Positions 1 to 9,840 are shown, counted from the stretch's first letter. The stretch is 64,000 nucleotides of DNA from Caulobacterales bacterium (GCA_017302105.1 JAFLCS010000006.1:45168-109167), one strand, 5' to 3'. The notes: generated by a model from the letters alone, not told the origin. Translations and numbers: made by a program.

Positions 1-814
1 TCAGGCCGATGGGCACGTTGCGCTGGGGGTTCTTGGTCTCTTCGGCGGCGGTCGAGACGGCGTCGAAGCCGACGTAGGCGAAGAAGATCGAGGCCGCGGC
101 GCCGACGACGCCCAGGCCCGTAGTGCCTTCAGGTCCAAACCAGCCGTTCGGCGTAAAGGGCGAGAAGTTGCCGGTGTTGATGACCGGCAGGGTCAGGGCG
201 ATGAAGGCGGTCAAGGCGGCCACTTTCACGGCCACCAGAATGGCGTTGACGCGGGCCGATTCTGTGGTGCCGATCATCAGAAGGGCGGTCACCGCCAGGG
301 CCACGATAATGGCCGGGATATTGACCAGGCCGACCGAGAAGTCAGGCGACGGGATCCAACCGTTCATGCTCCAGGCTGGCCCGGCCGATAACATATCAGG
401 CCAATCGAACCCCAAGGCGCTTTCTATCAGGCCCATGAAATAGCCGGACCAGCCGACCGAAACGGCCGAGGCGGCGACGGCGTACTCGAGGATAAGCGCC
501 CAGCCGACCATCCAGGCCAGCAGCTCGCCCATGACGGCGTAGGTATAGGTGTAGGCCGAGCCCGAAACCGGGGCCATCGAGGCCAGTTCGGAGTAACATA
601 GCGCGGCCACGGCGCAGACGGCGCCGGCGATCACGAAGCTCCACATCATGCCCGGGCCGGCCTTTTGCGAGGCGGCGGCGGTGAGCACGAAGATGCCGGT
701 GCCGATGATGGCCCCGATCCCCAGCAGCGTCAGCTGGACAGCGCCCAGCGACCGGTGAAGCGATTTCTTTTCAGCCGTAGCCAGAATCGCATCGAGCGAT
801 TTAACGCGCCACAT
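1..814 (-). CDS. APC-superfamily amino acid permease (3' part outside window)
   Basis: Inner-membrane amino acid/cation symporter of the APC superfamily, probably of the cationic amino acid transporter (YhdG-like) branch. Read from an ATG at 814-812, the product opens with a short cytoplasmic lead and the family signature GIGAIIGTGIFVLT in TM1. Further hydrophobic segments follow, including the CYSELASMAPVSGSAYTY stretch typical of TM3. Near the window edge comes the conserved FFAYVGFDAVSTAAEETKNP loop. About 271 residues are visible and the family is usually 450-500 long, so the C-terminal helices lie before position 1. The gene is read away from hrpB, with a 121-base divergent gap between them. 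The substrate cannot be told from this part. Confidence 0.9.
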   Translation of the reverse strand, partial: MWRVKSLDAILATAEKKSLHRSLGAVQLTLLGIGAIIGTGIFVLTAAASQKAGPGMMWSFVIAGAVCAVAALCYSELASMAPVSGSAYTYTYAVMGELLAWMVGWALILEYAVAASAVSVGWSGYFMGLIESALGFDWPDMLSAGPAWSMNGWIPSPDFSVGLVNIPAIIVALAVTALLMIGTTESARVNAILVAVKVAALTAFIALTLPVINTGNFSPFTPNGWFGPEGTTGLGVVGAAASIFFAYVGFDAVSTAAEETKNPQRNVPIGL

Positions 815-935
815 ACAGTCCCTCCCTGCGCGACCCCCTGTCGCGCTAAAGCCGGGAAGCTAGTCCCGGGGGCCTTGGCTGGCAACGCTTCATTGGCAGG
901 GGCGTGGCTTTCCGGTTGGGGCCCAGCCGAGATAG

Positions 936-3392
936 ATGAGATTCATGCTCTCAGGTTTGCCGATTTTTGACGCCGTGCCAGCCCTGTTGTCGGCCCTGGC
1001 AAACGGGAACCGAGCAATCCTCGTCGCACCGCCGGGGGCCGGCAAGACGACCGTAGTGCCGCTGGCGATCAAGGATGAGGCCTGGCTGGCTGGCGGGCGG
1101 ATCATCATGCTCGAGCCGAGGCGGCTAGCGGCGAGAGCGGCGGCGCGGCGGATGGCCCAGATGCTCGGCGAGCCAGTCGGCGAGACGGTCGGCTATCGCG
1201 TGCGGATGGAGAGCCGCGTCAGCGCCCGCACCCGCATTGAGGTGGTGACCGAGGGGGTCTTCACGCGGATGATCCTGAACGATCCGGGGCTCGAAGGCGT
1301 CGGTGCGGTGCTGTTCGACGAATTCCATGAACGCAGCCTCGATGCGGATCTGGGACTGGCCTTGACGGTTGAGGCTCAGAACCTGCTGCGACCCGATCTG
1401 AGACTGGTGGTGATGTCGGCGACCCTGGATGGAGCGTCGGTATCCGCGCGGCTTGACGCACCTGTGATCGAGAGCCTTGGTCGAACCTTTCCAGTTGGGA
1501 CACACTACCTCGGACGCCCCGACCGGCTCGAGGACGGGGTCGTACGCGCGGTCCAGGCGGCCTTGGCCGGCGAAACGGGCTCGATCCTGGTTTTCCTCCC
1601 CGGCCAGGGCGAAATCCGGAGGGTGGAGGCGATGTTGGCCGAACGGATCAGGGACCCGTCTGTGATCGTGGCCCCGCTGTATGGCGCGCTGGATTTCAAG
1701 GCGCAGGATCTGGCGATCAGCGCGCCTCCGCCCAATCGACGCAAAGTGGTGCTGGCGACGTCGATCGCTCAGACCAGCCTGACCATCGACGGAGTGAGCG
1801 TGGTCATAGACAGTGGCCTGGCGCGCGTACCGCGATTTGACCCGGGATCGGGCCTGACGCGCTTGAAGACCGAACGCGTGTCGCGGGCCTCGGCCGATCA
1901 GCGGCGCGGGCGCGCGGGGCGTACAGGGCCGGGAGCCTGCTACAGACTCTGGGACGAGGAAGCGACTCGCGGCCTGGCCGCGTTCGACCGACCAGAGATC
2001 CTGGAAGCCGACCTTTCGGGACTAGTGCTGGATCTGGCCCGCTGGGGCGCGCGAACCACCGATGGCCTGCTGTTCCTCGATCCGCCGCCCAAGGGAGCCT
2101 GGGATCAGGCCGTCAATCAGCTCAAAGGGATCCGGGCGCTCGATCCTCAAGGACGCTTGACCAGCCATGGGGAGGCCATAGGCGGCCTGCCGCTGCCGGC
2201 AGCCCTGGCCCATATGCTCGTCCGGGCCGGCGAGCGCGGCCAGGCGGAGACGGCCGGTCAGATTGCTGTCCTGCTGACTGAGCGTGGTCTGGGCGGCCAT
2301 GAGGTGGATCTGGCCCACCGCCTGCAACGATTGCAGCGTGACGGCTCGCCCCGCGCCCGTGAGGCAATGTCTCTGGCAGGGCGCTGGGCACGACTTGCGG
2401 GTGCCGGGAAGCCGGCCAGCAAGGCTCCGGACGACGCCGGCCTGTTGCTGGCCGAAGCCTTCCCGGACCGGATCGCCAAGGCGCGCGGCAAACCAGGCGA
2501 GTTCGTGCTGGCCTCTGGACGTGGCGTGTTTCTCGAGCCGACCGAGGCCCTCGCGCGGCAGACATGGCTGGCTGTCGGGGAACTCGGCGGAGGGGTCGAT
2601 CGAGACCGCGTCCTCCTGGCAGCCGGCCTGGACGAAGAGGACGTCAAGGTTCGATTCGGTGACGCTCTGACGGTCGAGGACCGGCTTGACCTGGAAGCCC
2701 CTGGCGGAGCGACGGCCCTTCGCGTGACCCGTCTCGGCGCAATCGTTGTCGAGGAACGGCGGATCGACCGACCTGACCCTCAACTCATCGAGGCCGCTCT
2801 GATGGCCGAGGTCCGTAGAAAGGGCCTGGGCATCCTGCCCATTGGAGAGGCAACACAGGGTTTGCGCGCGCGCATCGCCTTCCTCGCAGCGACGGACGAT
2901 GCCTGGCCGGATCTGTCCGATACGGTCTTGATGGGTGGTTTGGAGCAATGGCTGGGGCCGGTCTTGAGCGGGCGGCGGCGGCTGGCCGACCTGGGTGACA
3001 ACGAACTGATGGCTTCGATCCGCTCCCAGATTCCCTGGGACATGATGCGTCGACTGGACGCCGAGGCTCCCGAGCGATTTGAGGCCCCGACCGGTTCGAG
3101 GCTGAAGATCGACTATGCGGCAGAAGCCGGCCCGACCGTTTCAGTCCGGGTGCAGGAGCTGTTCGGGCTATCGCACCATCCCACGGTGGGACCCGGCCGC
3201 ACGCCGTTGGTGTTCGAACTTCTGAGCCCGGCGCACCGTCCGATCCAGCTGACTCGCGACCTGCCTGGATTCTGGAAGGGCTCATGGAGCGCAGTTCGCA
3301 GCGAGATGCGTGGGCGCTATCCCAAACACGTCTGGCCCGAGGACCCGGCGTCCGCCGCCGCCACAACCCGGGCCAAGCCAAAAGGGACCTAG
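936..3392 (+). CDS. hrpB: ATP-dependent helicase HrpB
   Basis: DExH-box RNA helicase of the HrpA/HrpB family, 818 residues, the usual length for HrpB. Walker A is APPGAGKTT at residues 31-39, the Walker B/DExH box reads DEFH at 128-131, and motif III is SAT at 161-163. Motif VI is the QRRGRAGR run in the second RecA-like domain. The helicase-associated (HA2-like) region and the HrpB C-terminal domain follow. HrpB's cellular role is poorly defined; the family is linked to RNA metabolism. The start is the first ATG of the frame; a second in-frame ATG lies three codons later. The 3' end overlaps the convergent SDR gene by 4 bases. Confidence 0.95.
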   Translation: MRFMLSGLPIFDAVPALLSALANGNRAILVAPPGAGKTTVVPLAIKDEAWLAGGRIIMLEPRRLAARAAARRMAQMLGEPVGETVGYRVRMESRVSARTRIEVVTEGVFTRMILNDPGLEGVGAVLFDEFHERSLDADLGLALTVEAQNLLRPDLRLVVMSATLDGASVSARLDAPVIESLGRTFPVGTHYLGRPDRLEDGVVRAVQAALAGETGSILVFLPGQGEIRRVEAMLAERIRDPSVIVAPLYGALDFKAQDLAISAPPPNRRKVVLATSIAQTSLTIDGVSVVIDSGLARVPRFDPGSGLTRLKTERVSRASADQRRGRAGRTGPGACYRLWDEEATRGLAAFDRPEILEADLSGLVLDLARWGARTTDGLLFLDPPPKGAWDQAVNQLKGIRALDPQGRLTSHGEAIGGLPLPAALAHMLVRAGERGQAETAGQIAVLLTERGLGGHEVDLAHRLQRLQRDGSPRAREAMSLAGRWARLAGAGKPASKAPDDAGLLLAEAFPDRIAKARGKPGEFVLASGRGVFLEPTEALARQTWLAVGELGGGVDRDRVLLAAGLDEEDVKVRFGDALTVEDRLDLEAPGGATALRVTRLGAIVVEERRIDRPDPQLIEAALMAEVRRKGLGILPIGEATQGLRARIAFLAATDDAWPDLSDTVLMGGLEQWLGPVLSGRRRLADLGDNELMASIRSQIPWDMMRRLDAEAPERFEAPTGSRLKIDYAAEAGPTVSVRVQELFGLSHHPTVGPGRTPLVFELLSPAHRPIQLTRDLPGFWKGSWSAVRSEMRGRYPKHVWPEDPASAAATTRAKPKGT

Positions 3393-4129
3393 CGGGCTTT
3401 CGCCTTCCAGGCAGGAAAGCTGACATCCAGGGGCGGCACCTGATCAGGCCGACAAAGCTCTACCATCAGCGGCCCGATCTCCGCGGGTTCGGGATGCTGC
3501 ATCGGATCCTCGCCGGGATAGGCCTGGGCGCGCAGGCGCGTGCGCATCCGGCCTGGGTCGACGACGGCCAGCCGGATCGGTGTGTTCTCGATCTCATCGG
3601 CCCAGCACTTCACCATCACCTCGGCCCCGGCCTTGGTCGCAGCATAGGCCCCCCAGAAGGCCTTGGGAGCATGGGCGACGGAACTGGTGACATAGACGAC
3701 CCGCCCCGCGTCAGAGGCGCGCAGCAGGGGTTCGAACGACCGGATCAGTCGATAGACACCAGTGAAGTTGATCTTCTCGATCTTGGCAAACTCTCGCGGT
3801 TCGGCGTGGCTAACCGGCGTCAGACCGCTGGTCCCCAGGATGGCCGCGGTATGGATCCAGGCATCAATCCGGCCAAATCGTTCGAATATCGCGCCGCCCA
3901 GACGGTCGATGGCCCCACCGTCGACCAGATCGAACGGCACCAGCGTCGCTCGCTGTCCCGTCGCCGCCAGAATCTCGTCGTCGAGCTCTTCCAGCCCGCC
4001 CTGCGTGCGAGCGCAGGCCACGACATGAGCCCCTGCTCGGGCCAGGTCCAGGGCGGCCGCATAGCCGATGCCGCGCGATGCGCCGGTGACGACCGCGATG
4101 CGGTCCTTGAGGGGGAGTTCGTCAGACAT
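3389..4129 (-). CDS. SDR family NAD(P)-dependent oxidoreductase
   Basis: Short-chain dehydrogenase/reductase of 246 residues, cytosolic, classical type. The N-terminal Rossmann motif TGASRGIGYAAA sits at about residues 15-26. The active-site segment has the conserved Ser in VTSSVAH and the YAATK motif (Tyr and Lys of the catalytic triad). The substrate is not predictable from sequence. The gene lies directly downstream of purF on the same strand with a 21-base gap, so it is probably the last gene of the radA-cvpA-purF transcript. It is not known to take part in purine synthesis. Confidence 0.9.
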   Translation of the reverse strand: MSDELPLKDRIAVVTGASRGIGYAAALDLARAGAHVVACARTQGGLEELDDEILAATGQRATLVPFDLVDGGAIDRLGGAIFERFGRIDAWIHTAAILGTSGLTPVSHAEPREFAKIEKINFTGVYRLIRSFEPLLRASDAGRVVYVTSSVAHAPKAFWGAYAATKAGAEVMVKCWADEIENTPIRLAVVDPGRMRTRLRAQAYPGEDPMQHPEPAEIGPLMVELCRPDQVPPLDVSFPAWKAKAR

Positions 4130-4150
4130 GGCGCGGCTGATAGCCGAGCC

Positions 4151-5650
4151 TCAGGCGCTCACCAACAGCGAAAGCTGCCGGGCGACGACATCGTTGCCGC
4201 CGGCGGCGATCTCACGATCGAGCAGGCGGGTCGGATACTCGCCAGTGAAATAGTGATCGGTGAACTGCGGATTGGCGTTGTCACGCCCCGGTTCGCCGAC
4301 GGCGCGGTAAAGGCCGTCGATGGACAGGAAGCCCAGACTATCGACTTCCAGGGCCTGGCGCATTTCTTCCAGGCTCATGCGGGCCGCCATCAACTGGTCG
4401 CGGTCCGGCATATCGATGCCGTAGAAATCCGGGAACCTGAGCTCAGGGCTGGCCGAGCGCAGATGAACTTCCTTCGCCCCGGCCTCCCGCACCGCGCGTA
4501 CCAGCTTGAGCGAGGTGGTGCCGCGCACGATGGAATCGTCGATCAGCACAACGCGTTTTCCGGCCAGGGCCGCGCGATTGGGGCTGTGTTTCATCCGCAC
4601 GCCGCGCTGGCGAGCACCCTGGCTGGGCTGAATGAAGGTCCGACCGAGATAGTGGCTGCGGATGATTCCCATCTCGAATGGAATGCCGCTCTTCTGGGAA
4701 TAGCCCAGGGCCGCCGGCACGCCGGAGTCGGGGACGGGCACCACGATGTCGGCCTCGACGGCGTGTTCTGTCGCAAGGCCTCGGCCCATGGCCTTTCGGA
4801 CCTCATAGACCGAACGTCCGTTCACAATGGAATCCGGCCGCGAGAAATAGACGTATTCGAACAGGCAGGGGCGCGGATCCCTGGCCTGGAGGGGCTTGAG
4901 CGAGCGCAGGCCCTCGCGGTCTATGACCACAACTTCGCCGTGCTCAATGTCGCGCACAAAGGTCGCGCCCATCATGTCGAGGGCACAGGTCTCTGACGCC
5001 AGCACGAAGGCGTCGCCAAGTCGACCGAGCACGAGCGGCCGGATGCCCAGCGGATCCCGCGCGCCGATCATCTTGTGGCGGGTCTGGGCGACCAGGGCAT
5101 AGCCGCCTTCGATGGCCCCCAGGGCGTCGATGAAACGGTCGACGATCTTGGCTTTGCGGCTGCGGGCGATGAGGTGGAGGATGACCTCAGAATCCGAGGT
5201 CGACTGGAAGATCGAGCCCTCGCTGACCAGTCGGTTCCGCAAGAACAGGAAGTTGGTCAGATTGCCGTTGTGGGCGATGGCGATGCCGCCGGAATCCAGG
5301 TCGGCATACATCGGCTGGATATTGCGATCCGACGATCCGCCGGCGGTGGAATAGCGGGTGTGTCCGACCGCTGCCTCGCCGGGCATCCGGGTCGACAGAT
5401 CCGAGCCGCCAAAGACGTCTCCGACCAGTCCGCGCTGGCGCTCGGTGTGGAACATCTCGGATTTGACGCTCGCGATGCCGCAGGCTTCCTGTCCTCGGTG
5501 CTGCAATGCGTGCAGGCCCAGAGCGACAATGGAGGACGCTTCGTCCTCGGGGGCCCCCCAGACGCCACAAACACCGCATTCGAGGCGCAGGATATCGTCG
5601 TCGTCGGGATCACGATGCAGAGGAGCGTTGCCGCTGGGGAGGGCGGTCAT
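4151..5650 (-). CDS. purF: Amidophosphoribosyltransferase
   Basis: First committed step of purine synthesis: PRPP + glutamine gives 5-phosphoribosylamine. The 499-residue protein has a 24-residue propeptide, after which Cys25 (in ECGVCGVWG) would become the N-terminal nucleophile of the class II glutamine amidotransferase domain after self-cleavage. The C-terminal phosphoribosyltransferase domain carries the PRPP loop VVLIDDSIVRGTT. Its start overlaps the cvpA stop by 4 bases, so the two are translationally coupled. The cvpA-purF pairing is widespread in proteobacteria. The ATG start leaves a propeptide long enough for processing. Confidence 0.97.
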   Translation of the reverse strand: MTALPSGNAPLHRDPDDDDILRLECGVCGVWGAPEDEASSIVALGLHALQHRGQEACGIASVKSEMFHTERQRGLVGDVFGGSDLSTRMPGEAAVGHTRYSTAGGSSDRNIQPMYADLDSGGIAIAHNGNLTNFLFLRNRLVSEGSIFQSTSDSEVILHLIARSRKAKIVDRFIDALGAIEGGYALVAQTRHKMIGARDPLGIRPLVLGRLGDAFVLASETCALDMMGATFVRDIEHGEVVVIDREGLRSLKPLQARDPRPCLFEYVYFSRPDSIVNGRSVYEVRKAMGRGLATEHAVEADIVVPVPDSGVPAALGYSQKSGIPFEMGIIRSHYLGRTFIQPSQGARQRGVRMKHSPNRAALAGKRVVLIDDSIVRGTTSLKLVRAVREAGAKEVHLRSASPELRFPDFYGIDMPDRDQLMAARMSLEEMRQALEVDSLGFLSIDGLYRAVGEPGRDNANPQFTDHYFTGEYPTRLLDREIAAGGNDVVARQLSLLVSA

Positions 5651-6234
5651 GGCTGGTGTCCAGTTTCCGAAGGCGGCTCGTTAGCCAGAGATTGCGGCTG
5701 GTCCGTGGCACCGCGCCGCGCAGAGTCGATGACGACCGGTGCCACCTGGTCGGCGGCGCGCCCGATGTCCGGCAGAATCGCCTGAATCAGGCGTGCGGCA
5801 CCGTCGCTGAGTGGATAGACGGCCGACCGGGTCAACCAGCCCGGCGGCGGATTCGGTGTGCTCGAGGCGAAGACGACCAGATGCACCACTCCGAGAAGGA
5901 TAAGGGCGCGAAGCGAGCCGAAGGCGACCCCAAGGGCGCGATCGAATCCCGACAGTGCGCTTTCACGAAGGGATCGGCCAAGTGCCGCCCCAACCAGGCG
6001 GACGCCAAAATAGACCGCTAGAAAGGTGACGACGGCGGCCAGGACGGTTCCGACCCAGTCGGGATCGAAGATGCCCCGAAAAACCGGCCCTGTCGCCGGC
6101 AGTCCGATCAGGGCGATCAGGGCCGCAAGGATGAAGGACAGGAAGGTGATGATCTCGCGCGCGCCACCGCGCACCCATCCGGCCATGGCTGAAAAGACGA
6201 TAACGACAAGGGCGAACAGATCGTAGCCGGTCAT
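5647..6234 (-). CDS. cvpA: CvpA family membrane protein
   Basis: Inner-membrane protein of 195 residues with four predicted hydrophobic segments, beginning with YDLFALVVIVFSAMAGWVRG, the typical CvpA opening. CvpA was named for colicin V production in E. coli; its molecular activity is still unclear, with links to envelope homeostasis. The C-terminal tail (from about residue 150) is polar and poorly conserved. It lies between radA and purF with 4-base overlaps on both sides, so it is part of one operon. Confidence 0.88.
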   Translation of the reverse strand: MTGYDLFALVVIVFSAMAGWVRGGAREIITFLSFILAALIALIGLPATGPVFRGIFDPDWVGTVLAAVVTFLAVYFGVRLVGAALGRSLRESALSGFDRALGVAFGSLRALILLGVVHLVVFASSTPNPPPGWLTRSAVYPLSDGAARLIQAILPDIGRAADQVAPVVIDSARRGATDQPQSLANEPPSETGHQP

Positions 6235-7607
6235 GCGCGCGGAACCTGGGAACTGAACGCCCCATCATCAATGCGCTGCACCGCTTCGGCAAGGCGTGAC
6301 ACCGAATTGACCGCCAGGATGCCGCTCTCGGAGGCCTGGGCCGGTGCGAGCGCCGCGTCAAAGCCCAGTTTTCGAGCCTCTTTCATCCGCGATTCCATGC
6401 GGTTGACCGGGCGGATCTCACCCGAAAGACTGATCTCACCAAAGACAACCATTCCGTCAGGAAGTGGCCGGTCCAGTGCGGACGATACCAGGGCGACGGC
6501 GGCGGCGAGGTCGGCGGCAGGCTCGGAGATTCGCAGACCGCCCGCCACGTTGAGATAGACATCCTTGTCGCCGAACCCCACGCCACAGCGGGCTTCAAGG
6601 ACGGCCAGCACCATGGCCAGCCGCCCGTTGTCCCAGCCTACGACGGCCCGACGAGGGGTTCCGTAGGCCGAGGGTGCGACCAGGGCCTGGACCTCGACGA
6701 GGACGGGGCGCGAGCCTTCGATTCCGGCAAAGACGACCGAGCCGGCGGCGCGTTCGCCGCCTTCACCCAGAAACAGGGCGGAGGGGTTGGGCACCTCGAT
6801 CAGACCGCGATCACCCATTTCGAAAACGCCGATCTCGTCGGTGGCTCCGAAACGGTTCTTGCCCGCGCGCAGAATCCGGAACGGATAGCCGCGCTCGCCT
6901 TCAAACGAGAGGACGGCATCCACCATGTGTTCGACGACGCGGGGGCCGGCGACCTGGCCGTCCTTGGTGACGTGGCCGACCAGTACGACGGCGACGCCGC
7001 GCTTCTTGGCAAAACGGACCAGCTCGCCCGCGCAGGCGCGAACCTGGGTGACGGACCCAGGGCCGGCCTCATGCGAGTCTGACCACAGGGTCTGCACGGA
7101 ATCGACGATGACCAGATCAAAGCTGTCGCGTTTCAAACCATCGAGGATTTCGCGCAGCGACGTTTCAGCCGCCAGATTTACGGGGGCCTCGGCCAGGCCC
7201 ATGCGAGCGGCTCGCGACCGGATCTGCTCGACCGCTTCCTCTCCGGAGATATAGGCGACACGCGCTCCACGCGCAGCGGCCTGAGCCGTCACCTGGAGCA
7301 AGAGGGTCGACTTGCCGACACCTGGATCGCCTGAGAGCAGGATCGCCGAACCGGGAACGACGCCGCCACCGCAGACCCGGTCAAACTCCGCCACACCGGT
7401 CGCCAGCCGTGGTGGCTCAGGATTGTCCGAGCGAAGATCTTCAAACGCCAGGCCTCGCGCACGGCTGGGCTTCAGGGCACCCGGAGGGCGGCTCTGGGTT
7501 TCCTCTACGAGCGTGTTCCAAGCCTGACAGGCCCCGCACTGGCCGGACCATTTGTGGTGAACCGCGCCGCAGGACTGACAAACATAGATCGCACCGTCGC
7601 GGGCCAT
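6231..7607 (-). CDS. radA: DNA repair protein RadA
   Basis: RecA-like ATPase and branch-migration helicase that helps process recombination intermediates. The 458 residues contain all RadA hallmarks: an N-terminal zinc finger with Cys10, Cys13, Cys24 and Cys27; Walker A GDPGVGKST at 93-101; the RadA-specific KNRFG motif; and a C-terminal Lon-protease-like domain containing GVGFGDKDVYLNVAGG. The length is normal. It is the first gene of the radA-cvpA-purF-SDR run and overlaps cvpA by 4 bases. Confidence 0.97.
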   Translation of the reverse strand: MARDGAIYVCQSCGAVHHKWSGQCGACQAWNTLVEETQSRPPGALKPSRARGLAFEDLRSDNPEPPRLATGVAEFDRVCGGGVVPGSAILLSGDPGVGKSTLLLQVTAQAAARGARVAYISGEEAVEQIRSRAARMGLAEAPVNLAAETSLREILDGLKRDSFDLVIVDSVQTLWSDSHEAGPGSVTQVRACAGELVRFAKKRGVAVVLVGHVTKDGQVAGPRVVEHMVDAVLSFEGERGYPFRILRAGKNRFGATDEIGVFEMGDRGLIEVPNPSALFLGEGGERAAGSVVFAGIEGSRPVLVEVQALVAPSAYGTPRRAVVGWDNGRLAMVLAVLEARCGVGFGDKDVYLNVAGGLRISEPAADLAAAVALVSSALDRPLPDGMVVFGEISLSGEIRPVNRMESRMKEARKLGFDAALAPAQASESGILAVNSVSRLAEAVQRIDDGAFSSQVPRA

Positions 7608-7689
7608 GACCAGTTCTCTAGCAGAGACGGATCGATTCCGCCGCGCCCCGATTGGCGCGGCCCTGCGTCAGGCCCGGTCGGACCGGCAT

Positions 7690-8028
7690 CTAGTCTTCCA
7701 GAGTCACCTGGCGCGTGTTGCCCTGATCGCTGGTCGCGGTCACCGTGACGCCGGGGCGCAGGGATCCATCCCAGGGCCAGCATTCACGCGCGCGGCCGGG
7801 CCAGTCGAAGCAGAGCTGGTCGTTCTGGAGCGACCACATCCCGGTGATGTGCTGATTGCCTATCATCAGATGCGCTACCCCATCGGCTTCGAACGACACG
7901 ATGGTCGTCGTGCCGTCCGGCGCGACGGAGCGAACCGAATGTCCAACCAGGCTGTCTGCGCCGGGCTGGGCCAGAGCACCGGACGCGGCAAGCAGGCTGA
8001 CAGCGGCAGCCAGGAAAAATCTCTTCAT
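7690..8028 (-). CDS. Small secreted protein of unknown function
   Basis: The 112-residue product starts with a clear Sec signal peptide (MKRFFLAAAVSLLAASGALA, cleavage after ALA at about residue 20). The mature domain is about 90 residues with two Cys (in QLCFDW and RECWPW) that could form a disulfide in the periplasm. The alternating strand pattern suggests a small beta domain. I do not recognise a family. It lies between alr and radA on the same strand with gaps of about 80 bases each side. Confidence 0.72.
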   Translation of the reverse strand: MKRFFLAAAVSLLAASGALAQPGADSLVGHSVRSVAPDGTTTIVSFEADGVAHLMIGNQHITGMWSLQNDQLCFDWPGRARECWPWDGSLRPGVTVTATSDQGNTRQVTLED

Positions 8029-8110
8029 GATGTCCTCCCCATTGTCGCCGTCAGGGCGACACCCTCCGAAGACCTTGTGAGCCGGTCAGGAGCCTGTCAA
8101 TCCGCGTCGG

Positions 8111-9148
8111 TCAGCCGACATAGACGCGCGGCACGCGCGGGTTGACCGAGGTCAGGAGTTCATAGGCGATGGTACCGCAATCGGAGGCGGCGTCGTCGAT
8201 CGCACGGTGTGGGCCGAACAGTTCGATCGGTTCGCCGGCCGCGACGGCCAGATCCGTCACATCCACGGCCAGCAGATCCATTGAGACGCGACCGAGGATC
8301 GGACGCAGCTCATCGGCGACCCAGACCTTGCCGTCCGGATAGTTCGAGCGGAGCACTCCGTCCGCATAACCGACTGCCGCAATGGCAACCTTGCGGGGTT
8401 GCGACGCCGAATATCCTCGGGCGTAGCCGACCGTCTCGCCCTCAGGCACGTCGCGGACCTGAATCACTTCGGCGCGGAAGGCGGCGACGGCCTTCAGGCG
8501 TGAATCTGTCCGGCCTTCAGGCCCGCCTCCGTAGAGGCTGATGCCGGGGCGCAGAGCGTCGAACCCATAGTCCGGACCGAGGAATACGCCGCCGGAATTG
8601 GCAAAGGAACGCACAGTTTCCGGATAGCGGCGGCTGACCAGTTCAAAGGCGGCGCGCTGCGCCGCGTTCATGGCGTCACTGGGGTCGTCGGCACAGGCGA
8701 GATGGCTCATGACCATATCGAGTCCGGCAAAGGGTTCAGGTGCATCCTCAGGCCGGATGCCCAGCCGATTCATGCCGGTGTCTATATGCAGGGCGCAGGA
8801 GCCGCCGTCTGACCCGAGCCATCGGCGGATCTGCTCGGGCGTGTTCAAAACGGGGCGAAGCCGGGCGGCCTGGAGCCGCAGGATATCGAGCGGCCCGCAT
8901 CCGTCCATGACGTAGATGTTTGGCCTGGACCCCAGCGTCTGGCGTAGGGCTTCGCCTTCGGCCAGCCGGGCCACGAAGAAGGTGTCGGCCCCCTCCATCA
9001 TCAGCTTGCGGGCGACGGCGGCGGCCCCCAGGCCATAGGCGTCGGCCTTGACCACGGGGTGCACTGGAGCGCCTCCCATCCGCTCGAGCGTGTGGAAGTT
9101 GGCCGTGAGGGCGCTGAGGTCGACGATGAGTTTGGCCGGGGAGGGCAT
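8111..9148 (-). CDS. alr: Alanine racemase
   Basis: PLP enzyme that interconverts L- and D-alanine for peptidoglycan synthesis. In the 345-residue protein the PLP lysine is Lys34 in PVVKADAYGLGA. The second catalytic residue, Tyr, is in the AVGYADG motif, and LRPGISLYGG is the conserved dimer-interface segment. The length is slightly under the 360-370 of well-studied homologues, but both domains (TIM barrel and C-terminal beta domain ending NPRVPRVYVG) are complete. The alr-radA neighbourhood is often preceded by dnaB in alphaproteobacteria; no dnaB is seen here. Confidence 0.95.
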   Translation of the reverse strand: MPSPAKLIVDLSALTANFHTLERMGGAPVHPVVKADAYGLGAAAVARKLMMEGADTFFVARLAEGEALRQTLGSRPNIYVMDGCGPLDILRLQAARLRPVLNTPEQIRRWLGSDGGSCALHIDTGMNRLGIRPEDAPEPFAGLDMVMSHLACADDPSDAMNAAQRAAFELVSRRYPETVRSFANSGGVFLGPDYGFDALRPGISLYGGGPEGRTDSRLKAVAAFRAEVIQVRDVPEGETVGYARGYSASQPRKVAIAAVGYADGVLRSNYPDGKVWVADELRPILGRVSMDLLAVDVTDLAVAAGEPIELFGPHRAIDDAASDCGTIAYELLTSVNPRVPRVYVG

Positions 9149-9184
9149 TCAGGCCTTATGCCTCAAGCGCCGCGTGGCACAAGT

Positions 9185-9784
9185 CTAGCGGTTGAACCAG
9201 GCCTTCATCGACGCCATCAACTGCGGCACGTCATCGACGACTTCAAAGGTTTCCAGGAACCAGTCCGGGGTCATGCCGGTCGAAACATTGTTGTGGAACA
9301 GCTCGATAAGGGCATCCCAGAAGCCCTCGGTGTTGACGAACCAGATCGGCTTGAGATGCAGATTGAGCCGGCGCCAGGACATCAGTTCGATGGCCTCTTC
9401 CAGGGTGCCGATCCCGCCCGGCAGGACCACGAAAGCCTCTGAGGCGTCGTACATCATGGCCTTGCGCTCATGCATCGTCTCGACCACCACGGTTTCGACC
9501 TCGTCGAGCAGGCGTTCCTTAGCTCGCAGGAAATCGGGCATGATCCCCAGAACCCGTCCGCCCGCCTCGTGGGCGGCCCGGGCCGTCGTGCCCATCAGGC
9601 CGACACCGCCGCCGCCATAGACCAGCCTGAGGTCTTCCTGCGCCAGAGCAGCGCCCAGTTCGCGCGCGACCTGTTCGAAGATAGGCTTGCCGCCCATGGA
9701 CGAACCACAGAAGACGCAGACCGATTCAAGGTGGGCGGGGGGCTGGGCCAAGTGTCGTCCTTTTGCGTCGGTGGATGTTTCCAT
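9185..9784 (-). CDS. LOG family protein (TIGR00730), cytokinin riboside 5'-monophosphate phosphoribohydrolase-like
   Basis: Rossmann-like nucleoside monophosphate phosphoribohydrolase of the LOG family. The defining motif PGGIGTLEEAIE (PGGxGTxxE) is present and the N-terminal strand reads SVCVFCGSS. Family members hydrolyse AMP or cytokinin nucleotides to base and ribose 5-phosphate. The chosen start is the ATG at 9784-9782, giving 199 residues. A GTG 13 codons upstream (9823) is also in frame but adds a stretch that looks non-conserved. It is divergent from the lipoprotein gene at 9841. Confidence 0.88.
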   Translation of the reverse strand: METSTDAKGRHLAQPPAHLESVCVFCGSSMGGKPIFEQVARELGAALAQEDLRLVYGGGGVGLMGTTARAAHEAGGRVLGIMPDFLRAKERLLDEVETVVVETMHERKAMMYDASEAFVVLPGGIGTLEEAIELMSWRRLNLHLKPIWFVNTEGFWDALIELFHNNVSTGMTPDWFLETFEVVDDVPQLMASMKAWFNR

Positions 9785-9840
9785 CCGGGGGCGAAAGCCT
9801 CTAGCAAAGGTCGCAGACTTCACCTAGCGGGACGATGACA

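Noticed and set aside
3284-4996. A 570-codon open frame on the plus strand
   Set aside because: It is antisense to the SDR and purF genes, whose motifs are unmistakable on the other strand; the long frame is a by-product of high GC codon use.
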